This document shows, piece by piece, positions 15,372-22,991 of a DNA stretch of 36,036 bases. The notes beneath the pieces are model-generated. The model was not told the DNA's origin. It was given only the letters and a program-made list of their open reading frames with translations, and made no database searches. Source of the stretch: a virus; the IMG/VR virus record IMGVR_UViG_3300042517_000672, positions 1 to 36,036 of that record. One strand, 5' to 3'. Made by a program: the position numbers and the translations under genes. Position 1 is the first letter of the stretch. Each line of letters begins with the position of its first letter.

Positions 15372-16559
15372 ATGAAAATTAAAAATTTTACAAAGGAAGA
15401 AGTTTCCTTAAATGTGTTGCAAGTACTTGACCTATTTAAAAAGGAATTCATGGCATTGGAAAACAAGTTGTCGCTAGTGAACCGCTTGTATTTAAAGTCA
15501 AAGCAAGAGGTGGGTAATTTGTTATTTATTAATGGCGATGTGGTTGAAACATTGCTACAGCCTATTAGCAAAAAAGAATTGGTTACAAACCATTCTGTGT
15601 TGGAAACGAGTCAGGTATTGGGTGACATTGAATTTGACATGCCAATTGTTGATTTTATTGAAAATAGAATTGTAATTGGTGGCATTGAAAATAGTGACGA
15701 TTTGATGTTGTTGTTTAGAATGTGCTTAAACAGCGATTCGTTCTTTGCGTTTTCCTTTAGCATGAATCAGTTTGCTGAATTGCAAAAATTTTATATTAAG
15801 GAAGGGAAGTTGGCTACAGCAACTAACTTTAAGGAAAAGGTAAAAGAAATTGACCCTAAGAAAACTATTTTTGTAGGTTGTGCAGACCCTACATTAATTG
15901 AAAAAATTACCAATTCATTTGGTGACGATATCTTTGTTGCAGTAATGTCACAGGACGTACTGAAAGCCAGTCTGGATTCATTGAATTATGAAAAGGTAAG
16001 CGAGGAGCATAGATTAGCAGTAGAAGCCATGCAAGTCAATGAGGAAAATAAGGCAAAGTCGTTGCAAGTAGCTAAAGAAATTTATGAGTATTATGGCGAT
16101 AGTGGATGCTTTTCAATAGCTAACATAAAAGAATTTTATTTACACAATAAGAGGGGTAAATTTACCAATAAGCAAATTATTGAATTGTTTGACTTTTTGA
16201 TTACAATGAACCGAATTACATGCGTGAACCCACATGAGGAAAAGTTACATAAGAGGTTGTTTGCAGTTACAATTGACGATGTTGATTTGCTGAAATCATT
16301 GAATGTAAAGCTTGATATTTTAAATAAGGAAATTGAAGCATTGCACGATTTGAGGGTAATGACAGAAGAAAACATTGAAGAATTGAGCCACAAAATACAA
16401 GCAGAAGCTGACTTGGAAATACCAAATGAAGGCGATGAAGCATTTGACGATAGCACTATAAGGGAAGTGAACCCTGCAAATGTTGAAGGCAGTGAAGAAT
16501 TTAATGAAGCAAACGAACAAGAAAAACCAAGTGATTACATAAATGACAGAGGTCTATAA
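15372..16559 (+). CDS. Terminase-adjacent hypothetical protein, 395 aa
   Basis: No family recognised. The N-terminal 60 residues are helical; 60-220 is alpha/beta. Residues about 240-290 look like a winged-helix-like helical domain (SIANIKEFYLHNKRGKFTN, then QIIELFDFLITMNRITC). A coiled coil follows at 300-350, then an acidic tail. The gene overlaps the large terminase by 17 bases, so the products are probably made in fixed ratio. That position is where many phages place the small terminase, making a packaging role an alternative to the call at 614. Confidence 0.55.
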   Translation: MKIKNFTKEEVSLNVLQVLDLFKKEFMALENKLSLVNRLYLKSKQEVGNLLFINGDVVETLLQPISKKELVTNHSVLETSQVLGDIEFDMPIVDFIENRIVIGGIENSDDLMLLFRMCLNSDSFFAFSFSMNQFAELQKFYIKEGKLATATNFKEKVKEIDPKKTIFVGCADPTLIEKITNSFGDDIFVAVMSQDVLKASLDSLNYEKVSEEHRLAVEAMQVNEENKAKSLQVAKEIYEYYGDSGCFSIANIKEFYLHNKRGKFTNKQIIELFDFLITMNRITCVNPHEEKLHKRLFAVTIDDVDLLKSLNVKLDILNKEIEALHDLRVMTEENIEELSHKIQAEADLEIPNEGDEAFDDSTIREVNPANVEGSEEFNEANEQEKPSDYINDRGL

Positions 16560-18231
16560 TCATTCAAATGTAGGGGAAATACTTTCAAACCCATTCCGTT
16601 TCAATAGGGCAGAGTTTGATAAGTTAACCACTACAAATGAAGTAGTGAACGAAATTATTGAGGGCATGACGCCAGAAGCAGTTATCCAATTATTGGGTAA
16701 TTGCGACGATAAAGGAATAGATGAATTCTTTAACACTTTAATAGATGAAACCTACAATATAATTTATGGTGATAAGGTAAAAATTATTACCAATAATTTG
16801 TTTGGACATCTTGATAAGGTTACAGAAAGTATTGAAGAAAGCCTTAGATGTGCAGACCTAAGTTACTTTGTAACTAGTGTAATGCCTGACTTTGAAGTCA
16901 ATGCTCACCACATGGATTGGTTTAAAATTGCACAGAAGTACAAACGTACAGCCATATTAGCAAGTAGAGACCATGGAAAGTCGTATTGTTTTAGTAATGC
17001 AGTTCCAGCATGGCAGATGTACAGATACAAGCCAATTACTAGCAAACAGAGAATAAACAATAGAGGTTTTCTGTTTAGTTTTAGTATTACCCAAGCGGTG
17101 GACTTACTAACGATTCTAAAGGACAATATAGAGAGTAACGAGATACTAAGGACACGTTTATACAATAAAGAAAAGTGGGGTAAAACAGACATCACATGTG
17201 CCAATAGAGCAAGGTTGACAGTGAAAGGTTTTGGCTCTTCCGTAAGGGGTGCTCACCCATATTGGATTATAGTTGATGATGGGTTAAAAGATAACGTAAT
17301 TTACAGCCTAGAACAGAGGAACAAAAGTATAAACTATTTCCATTCTGTAATTATGAACATGATTACACCAAACGGACAAGTTATAGTAGTTGGCACTCCG
17401 TTTCATGGTAGTGATTTGTATGGTGACTTAAAAAGCAAAGAGGGTTGGAAAGTGTTTGAATATCCAGGAATATACCCTAATGGTAATTTGTTGTGGGAGA
17501 ACAGATGGTCGTTTAAGGGGTTAATGGAAAAAAGAGCGTCGCAAGGTAATTTAATTTTTAGTAGGGAAATACTATGCAGACCAATTACTAGTGATAGTAG
17601 TATATTTCCAATTGAAATTATGAACAATGCCATTCACAGAATGAGCGATGTTAAGCTAGTTAGGAATAGGGAAAGTTACCACATGAAATTTGATAGGGTT
17701 GTTGTTGGTGTTGACTTTGCGATTAGTAGTAGCGTTGGTGCTGACTTCACTGTGATTACCGTCTGGGGTATAGATAATACCGATAAAATGTGGTTAATGG
17801 AAGCCATAATGGAAAAGGGTATGACTTATGGACAACAAATAGCTACTCTAAAAAACATTAATGTTAACTTCCAGCCTGAGGTTATGGTTCTTGAAAACAA
17901 TGTATTTCAGCAGATATATGTACAGCAAAGTGAACTAGAAGGACTTCCAGTAGTTGGTCATACGACTGGGATTGGTAAAAACGACCTTGAAAAAGGTTGG
18001 GCGGGATTGGCATTGTTATTTGAACGTGGGATGATAAAAATACCAACTGGAGACCAAAGAAGTAAAGACTTTGCCGATGCATTAATTATGCAATTTGGTA
18101 GCGTTGCATTCACCGACAAAGGTGGGTTGCAAAGTACAGATGGACACGATGATATCTGTAGTTCAACATGGTTGGGGAGCATAGCAGTTAAAAAGGTTGT
18201 GACTGGAGCGTTTAATTTTAACTTTATTTAG
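16543..18231 (+). CDS. Large terminase subunit (TerL)
   Basis: The ATPase-nuclease motor that pumps DNA into the prohead and cuts it. ATPase domain: Walker A ASRDHGKS at 140-147, Walker B WIIVDDG at 231-237, and the coupling motif VVGTPFHGSDLY near 282-293. RNase H-like nuclease domain: VVVGVDFA with Asp391, VMVLENNVF with Glu near 461, and HDDICSS with Asp near 546-547. At 562 residues the protein appears complete. It overlaps the preceding gene by 17 bases, and a holin-like gene follows. Confidence 0.95.
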   Translation: MTEVYNHSNVGEILSNPFRFNRAEFDKLTTTNEVVNEIIEGMTPEAVIQLLGNCDDKGIDEFFNTLIDETYNIIYGDKVKIITNNLFGHLDKVTESIEESLRCADLSYFVTSVMPDFEVNAHHMDWFKIAQKYKRTAILASRDHGKSYCFSNAVPAWQMYRYKPITSKQRINNRGFLFSFSITQAVDLLTILKDNIESNEILRTRLYNKEKWGKTDITCANRARLTVKGFGSSVRGAHPYWIIVDDGLKDNVIYSLEQRNKSINYFHSVIMNMITPNGQVIVVGTPFHGSDLYGDLKSKEGWKVFEYPGIYPNGNLLWENRWSFKGLMEKRASQGNLIFSREILCRPITSDSSIFPIEIMNNAIHRMSDVKLVRNRESYHMKFDRVVVGVDFAISSSVGADFTVITVWGIDNTDKMWLMEAIMEKGMTYGQQIATLKNINVNFQPEVMVLENNVFQQIYVQQSELEGLPVVGHTTGIGKNDLEKGWAGLALLFERGMIKIPTGDQRSKDFADALIMQFGSVAFTDKGGLQSTDGHDDICSSTWLGSIAVKKVVTGAFNFNFI

Positions 18232-18242
18232 ATTGATGTATT
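18231..18242 (+). repeat. 12-base upstream motif, copy A
   Basis: GATTGATGTATT lies 21 bases before the ATG of the holin-like gene. The same 12 bases occur 19 bases before the ATG at 25360. It may be part of a middle or late promoter. Seen directly; role inferred. Confidence 0.35.
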
Positions 18243-18263
18243 ATTCAATTTAAAATTAAAAAC

Positions 18264-18506
18264 ATGAAAGAAAATATTCAAACGATTATGGCTTCACCAT
18301 TAGGCTCTTTTATAAAGGGTTTTCTTGGAATAATATTGGCGATGTGGGTTGCAGAACTTTCCAATGGACATGACTTGTTTAGCATGGACATAGTTATGGT
18401 TAAGAAATTAATTGTAGCTGGAATTATACCAAACATACATATTCTAATCAATTGGTTGAATCCCGAGTACAAAGGGTATGGTGTTGGTAAAAATTTAGAA
18501 AGTTAG
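18264..18506 (+). CDS. Holin-like small membrane protein, 80 aa
   Basis: Two hydrophobic segments (residues about 15-33, FIKGFLGIILAMWVAELS, and about 47-64, LIVAGIIPNIHILINWL) with a polar loop, and a C-terminal NPEYKGYGVGK tail. Size, the two spans and the NP.Y.GYG tail fit small phage holins, which form the membrane hole that releases lysin. No lysin is next to it, so the job is not confirmed. It lies just downstream of the terminase gene. Confidence 0.6.
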   Translation: MKENIQTIMASPLGSFIKGFLGIILAMWVAELSNGHDLFSMDIVMVKKLIVAGIIPNIHILINWLNPEYKGYGVGKNLES

Positions 18507-18524
18507 TAGTGTAAATTGCTAACA

Positions 18525-19205
18525 ATGAATTTAAGCGACAAAACAATTTTAAGTGAAATGGAGAATGGTAATATTACTATTTCTCCATTTGACATGAAGT
18601 ACCTGAACCCTAATAGTGTAGACCTTACATTAAATAAAATGTACAAGGTGCTAGACAAGAAGAATGCACACAAACTAAGTACTATTGAAAGGGAAAACCT
18701 TTATGCTAGTGTTAACTTATATACAGAAGAACAGCGTTGGGAAATGAACCCAAACATGTCAAATGCTGAAGTTGATGCCGAATTAGATAGAATAGGTTTC
18801 CCAAGTTACTATGTTGATTGCAAAAAGGAAAACAAGTTTATGGAATTTACAATGCCTGAAGATGGCATGATACTCGTTCCTGGAGAGTTGTACATTTATA
18901 GTTGTAATGAAGTAATAGGTTGCAAGAAGAATATAAGGGCTGGAGTAATGGGTAAAAGTAGCATGGGTAGACTTGGATTGTTTGTACATGTTACAGCAGG
19001 ATTTGTAGATACTGGATTCCAAGGTAGTTTAGTATTGGAAATGGTTGCCACAATACCAATAAAGATTTACCCGAACCAAAAGATTTGCCAAATAGAATTC
19101 GTAAGAGTTGAGGGTGAATTCCTTGAAACATACGACCAAAAGGAAGGTAGTAAGTACATGAACCAAACTGGAGCGCAAGAATCAAAAATGCATAAAAATT
19201 TCTAA
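18525..19205 (+). CDS. dcd: dCTP deaminase / dUTPase family protein
   Basis: Converts dCTP to dUTP, or directly to dUMP in bifunctional members, in the cytoplasm. Family marks: MNLSDKTIL at the start, SPFDMKYLNPNSVDLTL near 20-36, GKSSMGRLGL at 143-152 (the Ser and Arg of the active site), TAGFVDTGFQG at 157-167, and LEM with the expected catalytic Glu172. An insertion between residues about 45 and 105 makes it longer (226) than E. coli Dcd (193). A TTG nine bases upstream is in frame, but the ATG at 18525 matches the family start. Its product could feed dTMP or hydroxymethyl-dUMP synthesis. Confidence 0.88.
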   Translation: MNLSDKTILSEMENGNITISPFDMKYLNPNSVDLTLNKMYKVLDKKNAHKLSTIERENLYASVNLYTEEQRWEMNPNMSNAEVDAELDRIGFPSYYVDCKKENKFMEFTMPEDGMILVPGELYIYSCNEVIGCKKNIRAGVMGKSSMGRLGLFVHVTAGFVDTGFQGSLVLEMVATIPIKIYPNQKICQIEFVRVEGEFLETYDQKEGSKYMNQTGAQESKMHKNF

Positions 19206-19466
19206 ATGAAATACACATTAAAAGCAGTAAACAAAAGTAATTTGTTTACAGAAGATATTGAAGTACTTTGTGGCTCAATAGTTGTTGGTAAAATTTACAA
19301 GGACGTAAACAACGAAAAGCCAAAAAAGTATTCTTGTAAAATGGTTTTAAGTAATGATGCTTATTTAACTAAGATAGCATTTAGCAATGATTACGATTAT
19401 TGCATGGTTTATATAAAGCAAAAATTTGAAGCATTTTTAAAGCAATTAAAAGAAAAAGATGAATAA
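19206..19466 (+). CDS. Hypothetical protein, 86 aa
   Basis: Unknown. It starts at the base after the dCTP deaminase stop and overlaps the kinase by eight bases, so the three are coupled. Beta-rich first half, then a basic C-terminal helix (KQKFEAFLKQLKEKDE). Confidence 0.6.
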   Translation: MKYTLKAVNKSNLFTEDIEVLCGSIVVGKIYKDVNNEKPKKYSCKMVLSNDAYLTKIAFSNDYDYCMVYIKQKFEAFLKQLKEKDE

Positions 19467-20130
19467 GAAACTAATTTGGTTAATTGGTGGCATGGGAAGC
19501 GGTAAAAGTACACAGAGAAGATTATTGTGCAATGCATTTAGAGAAACCGAACCAAAGGAAATTAAAGGCAATTTGACCGATGATGCTGAGTATATGTTTA
19601 CTAGCTTCGGTAAAACTATTAGTTGCATTGGCAAAGTTAAGCAAGAGCACAATGGCGACATAAGTATGTGCGATGGATTAGACAGCGTATTTGGTAGTCT
19701 TAAGAAATTGGGTGGGTTGCATAGCGTTGATGTTGCATTACAGCATAGTGACATAGTCGTATTGGAAGGAAGCCAAACATCACCTAGTTGGGGCGAGTTG
19801 TTAAAGAGTACAATAGAAAGATATGGTGCTGAATTCCATTTGGTACATTTGTATATGACTTACGAAGAAAACTTTAATAGAGTTAGGCAAAGGCAATACG
19901 ATAAACTTAAAAAAGATGGTGGTGCAATGTTTATTAACGACCACAAAGAACATCACCTTACAGATAGGGTAATTGAGAGCCTAATTGGTAAATGTAGACA
20001 ATTTAATAATTGCTACGATAAGTTATTTCCACTAACTTATATTAACAAGGTTAAAATCTTGTGTGGTAATAAAACCGAGGAAGAGGTGTTTGAAGATATA
20101 ATACAAGGTTGCTTCGCAAACGATATTTAA
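19459..20130 (+). CDS. P-loop nucleotide or DNA-base kinase
   Basis: Residues 6-18 (IWLIGGMGSGKST) form a textbook Walker A. VVLEGSQTSP near 97-106 fits the region of the second catalytic Asp/Glu, and ENFNRVRQRQ near 138-147 gives the lid arginines. A 223-residue kinase of this build could act on deoxynucleoside monophosphates, on DNA ends, or on 5-hydroxymethyl-dU in DNA, as the kinases of hypermodified phages do. I cannot choose from the sequence. Supporting the last option: it is coupled to the dCTP deaminase gene and lies 4 kb from a HMUDK-helical protein. The unit ends just before promoter copy 5. Confidence 0.8.
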   Translation: MNKKLIWLIGGMGSGKSTQRRLLCNAFRETEPKEIKGNLTDDAEYMFTSFGKTISCIGKVKQEHNGDISMCDGLDSVFGSLKKLGGLHSVDVALQHSDIVVLEGSQTSPSWGELLKSTIERYGAEFHLVHLYMTYEENFNRVRQRQYDKLKKDGGAMFINDHKEHHLTDRVIESLIGKCRQFNNCYDKLFPLTYINKVKILCGNKTEEEVFEDIIQGCFANDI

Positions 20131-20169
20131 GGATAATCTATTTGTTATTGTTTTGTTAATGGGAAGGTG

Positions 20170-20219
20170 TTTTCTTGGATAATCATGCTTCACATAGTAC
20201 ATTTGTATTGTAATTAAGA
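20170..20219 (+). promoter_or_regulatory. Bacteroidota-type promoter, copy 5 of 5
   Basis: TTG at 20175-20177, 20 bases, TACATTTG at 20198-20205, then TTTGTATTGTAATTAAG. The ATG of the next gene is at 20228. A partial extra copy (GGATAATC followed by TATTTGTTATTG) lies about 40 bases upstream, at 20130-20150, perhaps a decayed duplicate. Confidence 0.85.
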
Positions 20220-20227
20220 ACAAAACA

Positions 20228-20575
20228 ATGGCAAACTACATAAAAAGCAACAGAAACCAACAAAGTAGCTTAACAGCAAATTTAGTAAATGGTGTACAAG
20301 TGACACCTAAGAATAGACTTAAAAAAGTACCCATATCCGTTCAGGACATTATTAACAATAGTTTTGTTGGTAAAATGGTTACATGGGAATATCATGGTCA
20401 AAAATATGGTGGTGAGGTGCTAGAAGTACATGGCATGAACGCGACAGTTGACATGAATGGCATTAGCAAAATATGTCCTGGATTCAAACCTGTGAAAACC
20501 AAAAACATACATGTGTTACCACTTACAAGAATAGCACTAGTTGACTTCAGCACAAGATTCCCACAATTAAATTAA
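20228..20575 (+). CDS. Hypothetical protein with a small barrel, 115 aa
   Basis: Residues 45-95 (VGKMVTWEYHGQKYGGEVLE, then TVDMNGISKICPG) resemble an SH3/KOW-like barrel, and the basic N-terminal 40 residues are probably disordered. First gene of the unit that contains the AAA+ ATPase and Spo11-like genes. No family recognised. Confidence 0.65.
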   Translation: MANYIKSNRNQQSSLTANLVNGVQVTPKNRLKKVPISVQDIINNSFVGKMVTWEYHGQKYGGEVLEVHGMNATVDMNGISKICPGFKPVKTKNIHVLPLTRIALVDFSTRFPQLN

Positions 20576-20593
20576 ACCATAAAATATAAGAAC

Positions 20594-21031
20594 ATGAAAA
20601 TGGAAATTATTAAACAAATGAACCCAAGACAAGCACGAGAAGCTTCAAGTTGTGCTAAAACTATGCTACAGCAAATTAAAGCGGTGGGGTGGAGTACCTT
20701 TAGTAGTTGGGGTACACATTCAATTCAATATGGCATGGCATTGAAAGAAAGAATGCAATGTCCGTTTGTGCAATTTTTAGTGAGCGGTTTTATACACAAG
20801 GGTTTAGTAAGGGTATTTTACCTTCCAGTCCCAGATGTGTACATGGTGCAATTACTAAAGAAGAAAAAAGGTGAAAATGGTAGAATGCATTGGGTTGAAG
20901 TAAAACAAATTGAGGAAGTGTATTGTGATACATTGGGTACAACAATTGATGAAAATGTTGAAACCACAAATGACAAGAGCGAACTTTATGGCAAACAAGT
21001 AACAAAATTTTTAAAGGAAACAAAAATATAA
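20594..21031 (+). CDS. Conserved hypothetical protein, 145 aa
   Basis: Residues 25-120 follow a pattern seen in uncharacterised proteins of Bacteroidota mobile elements: W..FSSWGTHSIQY, a strand ending FLVSGFIHKGLVRVF, DVYMVQLL, then VYCDTLGTTIDENVE. This points to a host in that phylum. The resemblance is from memory; no function known. Confidence 0.7.
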   Translation: MKMEIIKQMNPRQAREASSCAKTMLQQIKAVGWSTFSSWGTHSIQYGMALKERMQCPFVQFLVSGFIHKGLVRVFYLPVPDVYMVQLLKKKKGENGRMHWVEVKQIEEVYCDTLGTTIDENVETTNDKSELYGKQVTKFLKETKI

Positions 21032-21036
21032 AAACC

Positions 21037-21150
21037 ATGCAACAAGAACCAAAAGAGCTGATGGAACAGCCAATTACCAAACAAGACAAAATAAATTTGA
21101 TAGCAATATTGCTGATAACCATAGCTATGCTGATAATAGATAGTTTGTAA
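21037..21150 (+). CDS. Tail-anchored membrane peptide, 37 aa
   Basis: A short frame five bases after the previous stop. A polar N-terminal half (MQQEPKELMEQPITKQDK) is followed by one hydrophobic span (INLIAILLITIAMLIIDSL) ending the protein. Spacing and the clean span suggest it is real. It may anchor to the host inner membrane; role unknown. Confidence 0.5.
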   Translation: MQQEPKELMEQPITKQDKINLIAILLITIAMLIIDSL

Positions 21151-21170
21151 AATTATTAAAAACAATTAAA

Positions 21171-22148
21171 ATGATAACTAAAGGAACAAAAGTAAGTTTT
21201 AAAGACCGACAAGACACCTTAATGAAAGGGGTTGTTAAAAGGGTTACAATTGGTGGAGAAATTATTATTAATGGCGACGATGGTAGTAGGTACACTAGAA
21301 CCAAAGAACAAGTAGTTGTTATTGGTGGTACTACAGACGACATTGATGGTGTTGATGCAATTGAACCAATTGATAGTGTGAAACAAAGTATTGTTAGTAG
21401 AAATGACAAGCTTAGAAAGCAATTTAACATTAACCAAAGATTTGACTACATGGCTCAGTTGGCTCGTATGGTAATTAACAATACAGCAGTAAGTTTGATA
21501 ATAACTGGACAAGGTGGATTAGGTAAAACATTCACTGTCATGCAAGAGATTGCTAGAAAAAAGTTTACCAAACCACAAGATTTCATTGTAATTAAGGGTT
21601 ACAGCACAGCAAGGGGGTTATTTAGAACCCTATATGAAAACAATGGTAAATTAATTGTATTTGATGATTGTGATGAGGTGCTGGAAGATAAGGTAGCTAA
21701 AAACATTTTGAAGAGTGCGTTGGACAGCTACGATACTAGGGAAGTAAGTTGGGTAATAAAGACACCTGATGAAAGTTTACCTGAATCGTTTGAATTCACT
21801 GGAAGGGTTATCTTTATTAGCAACAAAAGCCAAGACCACATTGAACAAGCAATTATAAGTAGAAGCCTGAACATTGACTTAACAATGACTAGCGAGGAAA
21901 TAATAGAGCGTATGGAGTGGATAGTTGCCAATGCTAGGGGGTTTATGCCTACCTTTACAATGCAAACAAAATTAGATGCAATTGACATACTAAAAACAAA
22001 CCTAGCCGACATAAGGGAGTTAAGTTTACGTTCTTTAGAAAAGGTGCTAAAAATACTTTCTGGAGATAAGGATTTACTTGATGTAAACGACCCTGACTAC
22101 AAAGATTTAGATATGCATGAATTGTGTCGTTTTATGTTACTAAGCTAA
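21171..22148 (+). CDS. AAA+ ATPase
   Basis: A 325-residue ATPase. The first 50 residues form a small KOW-like barrel (GTKVSFKDR, KGVVKRVTIGGE). The ATPase core has Walker A GQGGLGKT at 113-120, Walker B LIVFDDCDE at 161-169, a sensor-1-like VIFISN at 213-218, and a candidate arginine finger in IISRS near 228-232. The motif KGYSTARGLFRTLYEN after Walker A recurs in phage ATPases of unknown job. It may load a helicase or remodel DNA complexes. Its neighbour downstream is the Spo11-like gene, with which it may work. Confidence 0.88.
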   Translation: MITKGTKVSFKDRQDTLMKGVVKRVTIGGEIIINGDDGSRYTRTKEQVVVIGGTTDDIDGVDAIEPIDSVKQSIVSRNDKLRKQFNINQRFDYMAQLARMVINNTAVSLIITGQGGLGKTFTVMQEIARKKFTKPQDFIVIKGYSTARGLFRTLYENNGKLIVFDDCDEVLEDKVAKNILKSALDSYDTREVSWVIKTPDESLPESFEFTGRVIFISNKSQDHIEQAIISRSLNIDLTMTSEEIIERMEWIVANARGFMPTFTMQTKLDAIDILKTNLADIRELSLRSLEKVLKILSGDKDLLDVNDPDYKDLDMHELCRFMLLS

Positions 22149-22152
22149 AAAT

Positions 22153-22449
22153 ATGTTCAAAATAAATTCAATCATTAGGACTACTCAATACCCACACGAA
22201 AAAAGTTTGTGGAGGGTATTGGGTTTTCAAACAGCTACCACATTCGCACATGGCAAATATCAAATTCTGTATTGCGAAGCAATGGGTACTAAAAGAAACA
22301 AGGTTAATTTAATGAGTTTCAAATGCAAACCCTACAGCAAGAAAAATGATGAGGTTGATAAGATAAAAAATTTAGCGAAGGTTATGCTCAAAAGGGGCAA
22401 TAATGAAATGGCAAAAAGATTATTAAACAAAATAAAAACCGAACAATGA
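22153..22449 (+). CDS. Hypothetical protein, 98 aa
   Basis: Unknown. Beta-rich first half (SIIRTTQYPHEKSLWRVLGF) and a basic helical C-terminus. It starts five bases after the ATPase stop and overlaps the next gene by four bases (ATGA). Confidence 0.6.
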   Translation: MFKINSIIRTTQYPHEKSLWRVLGFQTATTFAHGKYQILYCEAMGTKRNKVNLMSFKCKPYSKKNDEVDKIKNLAKVMLKRGNNEMAKRLLNKIKTEQ

Positions 22450-22991
22450 AAACAGAACAAGTGGTAAAGGGTAAGATTATAATCAAGGCGGTAAACGAAA
22501 AGCAATCCATTATTGATTTAATGTCTTCTTCAAACAAGCTTAATTTTAGCATAAAAAATAAGGAAGACAATGAAATGGTAAACTATAGAATTTGCAAGGA
22601 CACCAATGAGGGTTCCGAAAAGTTTTGGGTGTACCATGTTGATTTAAGTAAAGAAGTGGTTGTTGTTAATTTCTTAGGTAAGGTTTTGTTTTCTAAGAAG
22701 TACTACTCTTACAGCAATGACAAAGCCAAAGAAACTATATTGTCAAAGTGCAATTTAGTTTTAACGCAATTCTTTAAGGAATTATTTGGTGAGGTTGAAT
22801 TAAGTAAGCGTTTTATACTTTTTGAACGTGAAAACATTGGTAATTTTTACATGCGTAATGTTGCCAAACTTGATGAAATTAAGAAAAAGTTTAAAGATGG
22901 TTTAATCAAATATGAAGAGGTTGGTGAGGTTGTTGAAAACAAAAATTCAAAATTAAAAACGTACAAATTTTATGAAAAAAAGGTTTCTTGA
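22446..22991 (+). CDS. Hypothetical protein, 181 aa
   Basis: No family recognised. Mixed alpha/beta and lysine-rich, with alternating strands (FWVYHVDLSKEVVVVNFLGK at about 57-76) and a helical last third. It overlaps the Spo11-like gene by 20 bases, so the two are probably made together and this could be its partner. Confidence 0.6.
   Translation: MKTEQVVKGKIIIKAVNEKQSIIDLMSSSNKLNFSIKNKEDNEMVNYRICKDTNEGSEKFWVYHVDLSKEVVVVNFLGKVLFSKKYYSYSNDKAKETILSKCNLVLTQFFKELFGEVELSKRFILFERENIGNFYMRNVAKLDEIKKKFKDGLIKYEEVGEVVENKNSKLKTYKFYEKKVS

Noticed and set aside
18501-18524. Hairpin GTTAG...CTAAC before the dCTP deaminase gene as a terminator
   Set aside because: Only five base pairs with no T tract.
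20130-20150. Second complete promoter in tandem upstream of copy 5
   Set aside because: GGATAATC and TATTTG are present but directly adjacent, without the 19-21 base spacing, so it is at best a decayed copy.
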